DNA of 64,000 bases. Source: Hypericum androsaemum (Eukaryota; Streptophyta; Magnoliopsida; Malpighiales; Hypericaceae). The number at the start of each line of letters is the position of its first letter. The stretch's first letter is position 1. Of this stretch, positions 44,673-57,022 are shown piece by piece. The DNA lies in the NCBI GenBank assembly GCA_963995505.1, contig OZ023181.1:24672366-24736365 (forward strand), in the 5' to 3' direction. A program made the translations under genes and the position numbers. Under the pieces are notes generated by a model that was not told the origin of the DNA, did no database searches, and worked only from the letters and a program-made list of their open reading frames with translations.

Positions 44673-44903
44673 TTGGCGGACGCCATCTTCCTGGCGTACG
44701 CCAACCAAGTTACAGGGGATTTTGTTCGTCAGGGCTTGGCGGACGCCATCTTCCCGGCGTACGCCAACCAAGTTACAGGGGATTTTGTTCGTCAGGACTT
44801 GGCGGACGCCATCTTCCTGGCGTACGCCAACCAAGTTACAGGGGGGTTCGAGCAGTCAGGTCTTGGCGGACGCCATGTTTCTGGCGTACGCCAGGTTTGC
44901 CCA
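44673..44903 (+). repeat. Four tandem 63-bp repeats, each with a hairpin
   Basis: Copies start at 44673, 44736, 44799 and 44863. Each has TTGGCGGACGCC, an 8-nt spacer, then GGCGTACGCCAA, giving a 12-bp stem with one mismatch, followed by CCAAGTTACAGGGG. The array lies between integrase and the extra ORF. Unit length is 21 codons, but no protein role is suggested. Confidence 0.93.
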
Positions 44904-45142
44904 GCCAACATAAAACTCAAATCAAAATCCCCTCTTCCTTCCCAAAAACAAAATCACCTCCACCACCACTCCTCCTCAACTCTTCCTCCCCAAAAATAAT
45001 AAGAACCCAAGCTCCACCACCACTCCACCACCACTCCTCCTCAACTTTCCTCGCACCTCCAGCTCACCATCCATAAGGCTAAAAAGGTAAAAGGTAAAAC
45101 CCTAATTTTTGTTTTTCTTGAGTTTATTGCAGGCTCACCATC

Positions 45143-46342
45143 ATGGCTGATGGAGCAAGCTCAAGCCGTGGAGGACGCAAGCCACCTACCAAGCGTGCCC
45201 GCAACTCTCCACCTCTACCCCAACAAAACATCGCCCATCAATATGAAGCTCCCTTTGCAATCTACCACGATTGGGAGGGAGAGAGGTATTCCTGATTCTC
45301 TGACATTGACACTGTTAGTCATTTTAAGATTAATTGGGATGATATGCGCAAGTTGGGATTAGATGAGCCATTACGAAATGCATTGAACCACTTTGGTTGG
45401 GAATATTATGCTGATCATAGTTTGGCTGCTAGATGGGAGTTGTCGTGTGAGTTCTATTGCACATTGACCGTAACTGATAATCGTAACTCCTTTACTGCAC
45501 GTTTATTTGATACTGAGTTTACGGTTAATGAACAAACGTTCAATAGAATCTTCAAACTTCTTCCAGGGGGTAGTGCCTTAGATTTTACGCCTCAAGACCT
45601 TGCTCATCGTGAATGGTTTGAAATCTCTGGTTTTGAGAAATATGAGTCTGGTAAAGCACCTAGCGTACTCATTAAGGAACCCCACATTGGCATTTTGCAT
45701 CATTTTATGAGTCTCACCTTTAGTGGTCAGTGGGAAGAGAGTAAGGTGTTTCGTACTCAGCTGTATGCCATTCATTGTTTACGTTACAAACAACCATTTA
45801 GTACGTTTGCATTGGTTATGGATGTCTTTGCACGTACTCTGGCGGAAAATCCTGCCCATTTGTATCTAGGTCATATTATCTCCCGCCTTGCACATCACTT
45901 TTTCCCTGAGAAATATGCAGCCTTTGAAGGGACCAAAGTTCTTCCGGTGGGCCTTGACATCAAAAAGCTCCACTTAAGCAAGCTCATCGACAAAACTAAA
46001 CGCGACGGCGAGGACATCGTAACTTACAAGGCTTGGGCAAATCGCAAGGCTGTCCAAGCACGCCTCAAAGCACATGCCCCAATACCAATTTCTGACCTCA
46101 ACGAACTTCATGCGCAGTTTAACGCTATGCAGGTGCAGCTGCAAGATTATGCCGCTACTAATGCGGCTAATTGGGAGAGACAACATGAGTACAATGCTTG
46201 TATGGAGGCGGCCCAGCAAGCACAATTCGAGGCCCAACAAGCACACTATGCTCAACAGCAAGCCCACGCCGACTGGATGAGGGCATGGGCTGAAAACTTT
46301 GGCAGCAACTTCACGCCTCCACCTCCTCCTCCACAAGATTGA
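45143..46342 (+). pseudogene. Env-like extra ORF of the Athila-like element, one internal stop
   Basis: Frame from ATG 45143 to TGA 46340-46342 (about 400 codons) with one internal TGA at 45293-45295, probably from CGA. It lies where Athila elements carry their extra ORF, often called env-like. Start: basic and serine-rich (GRKPPTKRARNSPP). Middle: FDTEFTVNEQTFNRIFKLLP. End: a Gln/Ala-rich likely coiled coil, then a proline run. No clear signal peptide or membrane helix, so envelope function is not supported. A TTTATTGCAG site at 45123-45132 could be a splice acceptor for a subgenomic RNA. Confidence 0.7.
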
Positions 46343-47930
46343 CCAGGGAGCACTCCACTACCTTTTTCTTTTATTTTCTGTTTTGATGTCATGTCGTCTG
46401 GTTAATGTGATATTGAATTATGTTACTTTGTTTGTGTGATTCTTCCTGTTTATTTGTGGTTTGTGCTTCGTTAACTTTGCTTTACTTATTTTTGTCTATT
46501 TTGTTTTGACACCTTAAGGACAATCTGTCTTTCAAGTGTGGGGGAGGGTAATTCTTTTATGTGTTTAGATTTAAATGGTCTGGTATGGTCTTGTTTAGGT
46601 ATAGACTTGGCATAAATTGTTCAAAAATTTGACCCCTCTCAAAAATTCATAAGCTTGTGTTAGAAGATTGTCACACTCCTAGTTAGGGATTGAGCTCGAG
46701 CACCAAGATTAGGAACTTGTAGAAACCTCACACTCGGTTGTTTAGACTAGTGGTCTCGTTATGTAGATTAGACTAGAGGGTTGATGAGTGACCTTGTGAG
46801 AAAATTTGAGCCGAAGGAGGAGACAACCGTCTTCATTTATTCATGAGGTGCCTACATGAGTTTGGTTGATCGAGGTATCCTACTAGCACTTGACATGGTC
46901 TTGGTTGTGTGGCGTTAGTGAATGACGGGGGCTAATCCTTTGAAATTGAGCCTAGAGCTTTAGAGCCAAGAACCTTTATATCCATTGCTTTAACCCATTG
47001 AGCCTAGCCATTCATTGATCATATTATATGTATACCAACTTTAAGCCTTATATCCACCATCCTCCCGACCTTTGGTCATCCGATCCGAGGACACATAAGT
47101 TTACATTTTTTTTGGGAAATGATATGTATTGGGTTTAGTTGGTAGCTTAGTATTAATGTGGGTTAAACTGTTGGGAATTTTTATAGGTGAATGGACATAC
47201 AAAGAAGCCGAGTTTTTGCCTAGAAAATGCCAAGTTTGTGTAAAAAAAAAGAAAAAAAAGAAGAAGAAAAAAGAGAGGAAAAGAAGTGACAAAGATAAGT
47301 TAATGTTGAATAAGGCATCACTTATTGGCAAAACTCCTGCTACGCGGTCATAGAAATTGGGTGAATTGGGGAGTGTGTTTGAATTATCTATGGTGAGGAT
47401 GTTTAGAATAGACGAGTGACTAGTTTGCTTTTGTAACATGTCCTCGGATTGGGTAGTTTAACTAATATCCATATGTATTATCTCACCAATACCTTAGCCC
47501 TATTACAACCCGATTGAAAGTCCCCTGTTCACGAGCAACCACACGACTTTGAGACACTATTGAGTAGGACGTAGGATATTTTGAAAGACATTGGTCATGT
47601 ACGCGAGAGATAGGAAGTTGGCTACTTACAAATCGTGAGTTAAAAATTTTTGAACCTCTGAGTAGTTAACCTTCTTGTATCTTTTACATAGTGATAACAC
47701 TTGTTTAAACCACCGAGTGGTGAGGTATCTACCGGGTCTTACTTTTTGTGTTTGGGTTGATAAACTAGCTAGGTAGTGGGGTGGTCTTTTGATGCAAGTT
47801 TGAGATTTTGAGGGGAGTTAAATTGTGAATTTATCATGCCTAGTCTTGTCCTTATCATGTTTTCTTTCTTATGTGATTGTGATTGTATGAGTATTGCTTG
47901 GGGACAAGCAATGATTCAAGTGTGGGGGTA
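46343..47930 (+). other. Athila-like 3' non-coding region with two polypurine tracts
   Basis: No ORF of note. CAAGTGTGGGGGAGGG at 46533-46548 is near-identical to CAAGTGTGGGGGTA at 47917-47930, which abuts the 3' LTR. An A/G-rich run lies at 47240-47290. Confidence 0.75.
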
Positions 47931-49373
47931 TGATGAGTGTGGAACACTCATCTTTTGTGTTTATTTTAGAGTAGATTTACCGTTGTTTCTTTTGCTTTTG
48001 TTTGTTCTTCATTGTCATAATGTCATTTATCGTGCATTGTTTGTTTTAGTGTAGTCTTATATTTTTGTTGTGTTTTCTTCATGCTAGGAGATTTGGTGAA
48101 GTGGAGGAAGTGAAGTCACTTTGGGTCATCGTATGCGATTTGATTTGCCGGGAGGAAGGACGCTTAATCGAGACCTCGAAGACGTGGGCGAGGTGGACCT
48201 CTTGCGACTCCAATGCTGATAACTTTCTCATCCGAAGTCTGATGGAGACGAGTGAGATGGCTCTGGAAATAAGACATCCGGGGCTACAACTTTGTCTCTA
48301 ATGGTCTTCTTCAAATTCGGAGTCTAAGAGGGGAGAACGCTGGATTCAATGTCGTGGTCCAATTCTGTCAAGATTTCATCACAAGTGGGTCGAATTTGAA
48401 GACTTGTTTTGGGCCCATTTTGGGCTTTAATTATAATTTCGTGGTTGAGATATTTTGGGGAGAAAAATCTTGTATAAAAGCCTTTGCTTGGCTTTCCTTT
48501 AGATATTATGAGATATTTTGGTAACAATTCTCCACTAACTCTTAGATTTGGAAGAAAATTTGGTGAACCTTGAAAAGGATTTTTTGTAAGAAAAAGTGAA
48601 GGAAGGAGGAAGGAGGATATTGAGGAAGCTTTGAAGATCATCTTGAGCTTTCTCTTACTCCCTCTTTTGTTCATGTTTTGCTTGCATAGTTTAATGAATT
48701 TGTTGAGCTATTTCTTGGATATGTGTGAGTAGTTGATTAGTGGGTTGGGTGCCTTGACATCTATTTAGCCTATGGTTTAGGGGTTTAAATGCTTAGGATT
48801 ATGTTCTAGTTTTAGAGCTTAAAGCTTAGTTTTGGTTGATCACCTTGACTATGAGTTGTTCAATGCTAATCGCCGAGAGGGGTTAGGATTAATGGACCTT
48901 TGGACTAGTTGACTAGTTGTCTTTTGATGAGAGATCTCATTAGGTGATTGGTTGTCCTTGGAGTGGAGATTATATTTGGTTGTTAGTTAGGTTAGGTGGC
49001 TATTTTGTGGAAAAGGCGCATTTAGTTCATCTAGGCCTAGTAAATGGTCATTTTAGACTAATTTATGGCGAGAGCGTAGATTAGTTGCCTTAGAACACTC
49101 GGATCATAACGCGAACTTAGTAAACTCCTTGAATTGTTTGGTCATTTAGTTTGTCATTGGTTCCTTGCCCACTCTTATTTTATTTATAAATTCATCTTAT
49201 TTAGTAGTAGTGTTATTTCGACTAATAGATTGTGTGTTTAGACTTGACAAAACCTTCTCATTTAGTCCTACACTAGTGGTGAAGTCGAGTTTGCGGCCTA
49301 GAACTTAGTCCTTGTGGGACGACATTCCCTTACTTACTCATTATTGCAAGAAGGGTAAAAATCCTTCCTTTCA
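47931..49373 (+). repeat. Athila-like 3' LTR
   Basis: 1443 bp, highly similar to 37488-38937, including the terminal hairpin GATGAGTGT-GGA-ACACTCATC. Confidence 0.92.
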
Positions 49374-49378
49374 ATAGC

Positions 49379-50178
49379 CCCTAAACCATGCTAAAATTCA
49401 CAAAACTACAACCCGGTGTTTGGCTTTTCTTCCAACTTCTATATATAAATAAATTTTAGCTTAACCCCACCTTAACCTTCTTCATCTAGATCCATATTAT
49501 CTTTTTCAAACCTTCACCTATTAGCTTCTTCAAGGTTCAAAAGGATTTTTACTCAATTAAAGCAAAATCCTACAAAACTACTTACCTTATTCTTCAAAGT
49601 TGGTCAAATTTGGTCCCTTTTTTTTCCTCCTCTTTTCCCCTCGTTTTTTCCTTTCTTCTACACCTTTCTTCTCTGTTTTTCTGTTCTAAAAGGCGTGGTG
49701 TTGGTGCCTAAATCCTACCCAAAATATCTTCTTTTTTGTATAGTTTACAACTTACCAAAAGTTGCCACCTAGCCCACTTACAACTAAATTTTTTCTTTTA
49801 GTCCTAGACTTTTCTAACCTTTCAAAATTATGCCTAAACTTCTTAATATATTCTAATAAGTCCCTAAAACGAACCTTATTCAAATAGAATCACATAACAA
49901 ATCATTTTCACAAATCTTTCCAATACCGACAAAATCAGTCCCATTTTCGAGCACCTAGAATTATGACTTTGTTCGGACCAAATTATTTCTTAAATCACAA
50001 AACTAAAAGAATAAAGTTATAGATCTATGTGTTATAAATCTACACAAATTAGAATCACCTAATTTGGAGTCCGGATGAGGAAGTTACACCTATTTTACCA
50101 AACGACGACGAACTAAGCCTAAACATTTCCAAAACCAACCTTAGTATGTAAATTTGATTGTAGGGTGAGGGTATCACA
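49379..50178 (-). repeat. Chromovirus 3' LTR, right part of the split copy
   Basis: Resumes with CCCTAAACCATGC after the Athila-like insertion and ends GTATCACA. It matches 56217-57022. Confidence 0.9.
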
Positions 50179-50240
50179 GTCTCCCCTCCTTATAAAATTT
50201 GGTCGCCGAATTTGGTTAATAAGAGAGGCTAACTTACTTG

Positions 50241-51814
50241 TCATTCAAATAGATACAGATACTTGGTTTTCATCTCTTCCTCCATTTCCCAAGTTTCCTC
50301 AGCTAAAGAACGATTTTTCCATTCAACTTTGACCATCAGAAGCTCCCTATTCAGAAGCTTTCTAACTTAATGATCCAAAATTTTTATTGGATTCTCCTGA
50401 TATGTCAAATCTCCACTATCTGTGGCTCCAAAATATGAGTAGGATCATGCAAATATCGCTTAAGCATGGAGACATGGAACACTGGATGAATATGTGACAA
50501 AGATGGTGGCAAAGCCAATCGATATGCCACTGGCCCAACTCGCTCCAAAATCTCAAACGGCCCAATATATCTAGGACTGATTTTGCCTCTTCTTCCAAAC
50601 CTCATTGTTCCCTTCATGAGTGATACTTTGAGGAAAATATGTAATCCTACATCAAACTCAATATCTTTCCGTCTCTTATATGAGTATGACTTTTGCCGAC
50701 TTTGAGCAGTTTCTAACCTTTGTCGAATCAACTGTATCTTCTCATTAGTTTTTTGCACTAAGTCATTGCCCAATAGTTATTTCTCACCCACCTCATTCCA
50801 ACATAATGGAGATCTACATTTTCTTCCATACAAAGCTTCATATGGAGCCATCTTGATACTTGACTGATAGCTATTATTATAGGCAAACTCTATCAATGGC
50901 AAATAACGATCCCAACTTTCTCCAAAATCAATGGCATAAGTTCGCATCATATCTTCCAAAATCTGAATAACACATTCAGTCTGGCCATCTATTTGGGGGT
51001 GAAAGGTCGTACTCAAATCCAAACGAGTTTCCATAACCTCCTGAAATTGTCTCCAAAATCTTGATGTGAAATGAGTTCCCCGATCAGAGACAATCGACAC
51101 TGGCACACCATGGAGGTAAATAATTTCATCCATAAATATCTGAGCAAACCTACGTGCATCATATGTACTCTTTATTGGTAGGAAATGTGAAGATTTTGTC
51201 AATCTGTCTACAATGACCCACACTGTATCATAACCTTTGGAAGTAGTTGGAAGCCCTACTAACAAATCCATTGTTATCCGCTCCCACTTCCACATTGGAA
51301 TCTCAAGAGGTTGTAGTAATCCAGAAGGCCTCTGATGCTCTGCTTTTACCTGTTGACAAGTCAGACACTTTGAAATGAATGTTGCAATGTCCTTTTTCAT
51401 ACCTTGCCACCAATAATTGCTTTTCAAATCATGGTACATTTTTGTAGATCCAGGGTGCATACTGTAGACCGCTCGGTGTGCCTGAGTCAATAATTCTTTT
51501 CTTAGATCTCCAATATCAGGGACAATCACTCGAGAACCAAAATACAAGACACCATTAGCACTAAGCCAAAATTTAGGTAATTCACTCGGTTCAACTTTTT
51601 CCATCATCTCAATGACATCAGGATCCTCCCATTGTAATTCCATAACTCGTCCTTGCAAGGTAGGTCTTATATGCATCTCTGCTACCAACTTTGGCTGAAC
51701 TAAGGACTTTCGACTTAAAGTATCAGCTACCATATTAGCTTTTCCAGGATGATAGTTAATAGTGCAGTCATAATCCTTAAGTAACTCCATCCATCTTCTC
51801 TGTCTTAAGTTCAA
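50241..51814 (-). pseudogene. Chromovirus integrase with C-terminal chromodomain, shifted
   Basis: Two frames. 51814-50405: the HHCC region ([20 protein letters not shown]) and core ([36 protein letters not shown]), then [11 protein letters not shown] and [13 protein letters not shown]. After a stop at 50777 and a frameshift near 50407, a chromodomain ([29 protein letters not shown]) continues to TGA 50243-50241, with one TAA inside (50369-50367). Chromodomains can guide integration to certain chromatin; this marks the Tekay/Del group. Confidence 0.85.
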
Positions 51815-51900
51815 ATCTCGTTGCTCAAAAATGTACTTGAGGCTTTAATGATCTGTATATATCTCAAACTTCTCACCATACAAGTAGTGCCTCCAAATCT

Positions 51901-52365
51901 TCAATGCAAACACGACACTGCCATTTCTAAATCATGGACGGGATAATTCTCTTCATGTTTCTTCAGCTGTCTAGAGGTATAAGTAATAACATTCTTGTAT
52001 TGCATAAGAACACATTCCAAACCGACTCTAGAAGCATCACAATAAACTGAATATCCACCTGATCCTGAAGGTAGAACCAGTACAGGTGCATGTGTTAATC
52101 GATTCTTCAATTCCTGGAAACTCACTTCACATCTCTCTGACCATTCATACTTGGCATTTTTATGAGTTAGCCGAGTTAAGGGTGCTGCCAAAGTAGAGAA
52201 CCCTTTGACAAACCGTCGATAATACCCTGCTAAACCCAGAAAGCTGCATATCTTAGTAACATTAGCTGAGGTCGGCCAATTCACAATAGCTTCCACCTTC
52301 TTTGGGTCAACTGACACTCCATCTTTAGACACCACATGTCCAGAAAATTTACACTTTGAAGCCAA
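51901..52365 (-). pseudogene. Chromovirus RT thumb and RNase H, fragment
   Basis: [20 protein letters not shown] and [12 protein letters not shown] belong to the end of RT, then RNase H begins with [18 protein letters not shown]. It lies in a different frame from the upstream RT and from integrase, so frameshifts flank it on both sides. Confidence 0.85.
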
Positions 52366-52421
52366 AACTCACACTTTGAGAATTTAGCATATAACTTTTT
52401 CTCTCGTAGCGTCTGCAACAC

Positions 52422-53942
52422 TTACCTAAGGTATTTCTCATGACTCTCTTGGTTAGTAGAGTAAACCAAAATATCATCAATAAACACAACCACAAACTCA
52501 TCTAGGAAAGGCTTGAAGGTTCGATTCATCATATCCATAAAAGCAGATGGGGCATTAGTCAATCCAAATGGCATAACCAAAAACTCATAATGTCCATATC
52601 GAGTCCTAAATGCCGTCTTTGGAATGTCCATCTCTCTAATCCATAACTGATGGTACCCTGATCTCAAGTCAATCTTAGAAAACTATTTAGATCCTCGCAG
52701 TTGATCAAATAAATCATCTATTCTCGGAAGAGGATATCGGTTGCGTATAGTTACCTTGTTCAGCCTTCTGTAATCTATGCACAACCGTAAACTCTCATCT
52801 TTTTTCTTCACAAATAGTACTGGGGCTCCCCATGGAGAAACACTAGGCCTTATGTACCATTTATTCAACAAATCTTGCAACTGATCTTTCAACTCTCTCA
52901 TTTCAGCTGGAGCCATACGATAAGGTGGTATAGAGATTGGTTCAGTGCCTGGTACAAGATCAATACAAAATTTAATCTCCCTCTCTGGAGGTAAGCCTGG
53001 TAAATCCTCTGGAAATACATCTGGGTACTCCCTGGCAATAGGAACATGATCCACTAAAATATCTTCCTTCTTTATTTCCCTTACCATAGCTAAATAGCTT
53101 GCACACCCTTTCTTTAGAAACTTGCTAGCTTTCATGTAAGAGATAAATTTTGCAGTGATCACCTTTTTCTCACCCTGAAACTTAAACTCTGTCTCATCTG
53201 TGGGATGGAAGATAACCCTTTTTCTAAAATAATCCACTACCGCATGATAAGGGGATAACAAATCCATACCTACTATTATATCAAAATCATCCATATCCAA
53301 TATGTATAAATTAATCATCAAGTCATGTCCACTAATTTGAATGTTGTAAGATCTAATAACTTCACAAACATGCATAAACCCGCTCGAAAGAGTGGCAACA
53401 ATCATTGACTCATCCAAACACACAGACATATTATTCAAATATTGAACATATCGAGATGACACAAAAGAGTGTGTAGAACCCGAATCAAATAGAATACGTG
53501 CATAAGATGATCCAATGAGAAGGTTACCTGACACCACAGTGTTACTAGCATCAGCATCCTTCTTGGTCAAAGCATACACTCGAGGGTGTGCGGTGCCTCC
53601 TCCACTATCAGACTTAGGTCCCTCGATCCTCAAATCTACTTCCCTTTGATCCAATAGATTGCTTTGCTAAACTTGTGGTCGAGGATACTCTTGTATTGGT
53701 GGCCTAGCTATCAAACTCGCCACTTATTTACGCTGACCAATTGTAGGACAATCTTTCACCAAGTGACCTATCCTACCACAACGAAAAGAAGCTCCTATCC
53801 TTTTGTAACAAATATCTCCAGGATATTGTTTACTACAACTTTGGCACCTCCTTAAATTATTGGGTTGATTCTGAATGAATCTTTGACCACGAAAATCCTT
53901 TCCTCTTTCAAATCTACTAATAGGTCCTCCACCCTTTGACAA
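52422..53942 (-). pseudogene. Chromovirus zinc knuckle, protease and reverse transcriptase
   Basis: One frame with stops at 53724-53726, near 53655-53657, at 52683-52685 and near 52670. A knuckle with CxxC-like spacing (CYKRIGASFRCGRIGHLVKDC) is followed by protease [13 protein letters not shown], then [35 protein letters not shown], and the catalytic [11 protein letters not shown]. Confidence 0.88.
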
Positions 53943-54020
53943 TACTGGCTGAATATTGGTCCATCTCTCTTGCTGTCTAAAGCCTTGGTTGAAACTCCTT
54001 TGTGGTTGTTTATCAATCTT

Positions 54021-54805
54021 TTAGAGTTTTGGTTGACTTAGGACCACTTGACGTTCATTATCCACTGCAGCTGCATATGTCTCGAACCCACGAGGATACA
54101 TAACTTTGAACATAGAGTCATCAAGTCCACGAACAAACCTCTTTACCTTCATCTCATCATTAGGAATCAAATATTTTGCATACCGTGACAGATAGGTGAA
54201 CCTCTCATCATACTGAGCTACTGTTATCTCTGGAGTCTTCACCAACCGCTCAAATTCAAAAGCTCGGGCATCTTTCAAACTCTCTGGCAAGAACCGATCC
54301 AATAAGGCCTTACAAAAGATCTCCCAAGTCCATGCATATGATCCCTCATTTTGGAACCAAACTCCAGCCACACCTACCAATTGAAATGCACCTAACTCCA
54401 CCATTCGCTCTTGATCATACCTTAAGATCCTTCTCCTCTTCTCCATCTCATCAATGAATACCTGATGATCATCACTTAAGCTAAAAAATGTTGGTGGATT
54501 CAACTTCACAAATTCACCCAAAGAGTCATCTTTAGCAGCTAGTGTAACATTCTACTCTATTTGTGTTTGTTGAATAGCGATGAATTTCTCCATTGCTTTC
54601 ATAACTCTGTCTACATCATCACCACCCTGCCTCTCCATCTCAGAAGTGAGAATAGCAGCCACAGGTGGTGGAATCTCATCTCTAGTGATCTCACCAGCAG
54701 TAATGACCTTGGTGGTGCAGTCTCAGATGCAACATCCTCGCTCCGACCTTGGGAGCTTTCACCATGCTCCCTAGCCGCCTCAGTACCACTACGTGGAGTT
54801 GTCAT
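54021..54805 (-). pseudogene. Chromovirus gag, shifted
   Basis: The probable ATG is at 54805-54803 (MTTPRSGTEAAREHGESS). A frameshift follows about 40 codons later, then a stop near 54553, then the open part 54521-54021 with gag-type sequence (WTWEIFCKALLDRFLPESL, YDERFTYLSRYAKYLIPND). The N-terminal Ser/Glu-rich tail suits Tekay gag. Confidence 0.8.
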
Positions 54806-54951
54806 ATCTTTTTATACAAATAAGTCAGAATTAAGCATACCAAAGGATAACACAACAAAAGAGGTTCAAGGACATGACAAATCTTATGCTCCATTATGCA
54901 CAACATATAATTCAAACAACAGGCTACGCTTAAACCTAGGGCTCTGACCAA

Positions 54952-54963
54952 GCTCTGATACAA
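54952..54963 (-). promoter_or_regulatory. Chromovirus primer-binding site, tRNA-Met type
   Basis: TTGTATCAGAGC on the minus strand, 4 bases inside the LTR, with one change from the usual TGGTATCAGAGC. Confidence 0.8.
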
Positions 54964-54967
54964 AGTC

Positions 54968-57022
54968 TGTCACGACCCAAATTCGTGGGCGGTGACTGGC
55001 GCTAGATTATGTCAAACTTAATATAATGAACTATAACCTAGCAAACTTCAAACATAACACACCATTCTCTTTAAGAGAATCGTCTAAATATTTTTCAACA
55101 ACGTTACATCTTCGAACAAACATACTTATTGTTATCTAAAACCTGGCAGGCATAATTCAAAAGTTGGAGTACACATCTCCAACGTCATATCACCAAACTC
55201 ATTTTTTTACATAACATAATTTACAAATATATTACATATTAACATTAATCTAAGTCATATGTCAAAAGACAACAGAATATGTATAATGGAGCGACCTAGA
55301 TCACAAAGACAAAAGATCATCTGGAGACCTTGAATGCAACCCGAGAGTGAGGACAACAGGCTGACTCGGATGGAAAAGCCTCTCCAGATGTAAAACACCT
55401 CTCAAGACTCTTCACCTGTTGATTAGTAAGGGATAAGTGCTTTGAAACACTTAGTAAGTGAATATTATAAGTAAAATATATTTAACCAACCAGTCGTACC
55501 CAACCAACCCAACCACATACTAACACAAAAGCTAAGACAACAAAAGACCACATCATAAATAGGGTTATCAAAGGAATCACATATCAAACATAATCAGAAT
55601 TTCAGATAAACTTTCACAAAATACATAACATAATTCGGATGAACTTCAGATAGGTCTAGATAGTGTCACTCCCACTCCGACACGAGGATACCATATCTTA
55701 ATGCGCCATCAGAAACCAACCCCGCCGGCCAAATATCAAATCGTATACACATCCAATGTATCCTCAAAATATGTGCACATATGCCAACATCCCCAGTTGG
55801 TCACGGGTAGACCTCATCATCCGCCATCACACAGACCACATACCAAATATTCCAAAGTCCACATACATACACGAACAATCCAAAAGCGACATCAATATCA
55901 AATAGACCAAAACCAAACCCAATACCATATTTCACCCATTCAAAAATATGTCAAATCAAGCATATCACCCACGTCTAGTTAACTAAACACATGTTACAAA
56001 GAATATCCACTTACAAGATAATAGTTGCTCAAACCATTCAAAGAGAAGCTTCGTGCTTCGATTTATATCTCATGGCCCTCGGATTCAAAACGTCGGTGAA
56101 CTAGTCAAAAGAACATAAACCACTATCATTACCAACCTCTTAGCATGTAAATAGCTCCTAAAAAATATAAAAACTCATTTTATAAACCCTTAATTTCAGA
56201 TTTATACAAGATAGCCCCTAAACCATGCTAAAATTCATAAAACTACAACCCGGCGTTTGACTTTTCTTCCAACTTCCATATATAAACGAATTTTAGCTTA
56301 ACCCCACCTTAACCTCCTTCATCTAGATCCATATTATCGTGTTCAAACCTTCACCTATTAGCTTCTTCAAGGTTCAAAAGGATTTCTACTCAATTAAAGT
56401 AAAATCCTACAAAATTACTTACCTTATTTTTTAAAGTTGGTCAAATTTGGTCCCTTTTCTTTCCTCCTCTTTTCCCCTCGTTTTTTCCCTTTCTTCTACA
56501 CCCTTCTTCTCTATTTTTCTGTTCTAAAAGGCGTGGGGTTGGTGCCTAAATCCTACCCAAAATATCTTCCTTTTTGTATAATTTACTACCTACCAAAAGT
56601 TGCCACCTAGCCCACTTACAACCAAATTTTTTCTTTTAATCCTAGACTTTCCTAACCTTTCAAAATTATTCCTAAACTTCTTAATATGTTCTAATAAGTC
56701 CCTAAAATCAGCCTTATTCAAATAGAATCACATAACAAATCATTTTCACAAATCTTTCCAATACCGACGAAATCAGTCCCATTTCTGAGGACCTGGAATT
56801 CTGACTCTGTTCGGACCAAATTATTTTATAAATCACAAAAATAAAAGAACAAAATTATAGATCTATGTGTTATGAATCCACACAAATTGGAATCACCTAA
56901 TTTGGAGTCCGGATGAGGAAGTTACACCTATTTTACCGAACGACGACAAACTAAGCCTAAACCTTTCCAAAACTAACCTTAGTATGTTGAAACAAATTTG
57001 ATTGTAGGGTGAGGGTATCACA
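54968..57022 (-). repeat. Chromovirus 5' LTR (uninterrupted)
   Basis: 2055 bp, TG...CA on the minus strand. It gives the undisturbed sequence ACAAGATAGCCCC at the site where the other copy was hit by the Athila-like element. Confidence 0.92.

Larger units (their letters stand above)
37488..49373 (+). mobile_element. Athila-like Ty3/gypsy retrotransposon with env-like ORF, 11.9 kb
   Basis: LTRs at 37488-38937 and 47931-49373 (TG...CA, about 98% alike by eye). Flanks ATAGT and ATAGC (37483-37487, 49374-49378) match at 4 of 5 bases. The primer-binding site TGGCGCCGTTGCCAGGGA (38940-38957) is complementary to the 3' end of plant tRNA-Asp, as in Athila elements. A polypurine tract GTGTGGGGGTA precedes the 3' LTR. 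Order: gag, protease, RT, RNase H, integrase, hairpin repeats, extra ORF. The gag-pol frame has five internal stops. It sits inside the 3' LTR of the chromovirus. Confidence 0.92.
36141..57022 (-). mobile_element. Tekay-like Ty3/gypsy chromovirus, decayed, with a nested element
   Basis: LTRs at 54968-57022 and 36141-50178 (the latter split by an inserted element) read TGTGATACCCTCACC to GGGTCGTGACA on the minus strand. A 5-bp duplication AAAGA flanks it (36136-36140, 57023-57027). The primer-binding site TTGTATCAGAGC (plus 54952-54963) fits initiator tRNA-Met, and a purine tract AAGGAGGGGAGACTG lies at about 50179-50195. Gag, protease, RT, RNase H, integrase and a C-terminal chromodomain are present in that order, all with stops or frameshifts. 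Confidence 0.9.
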
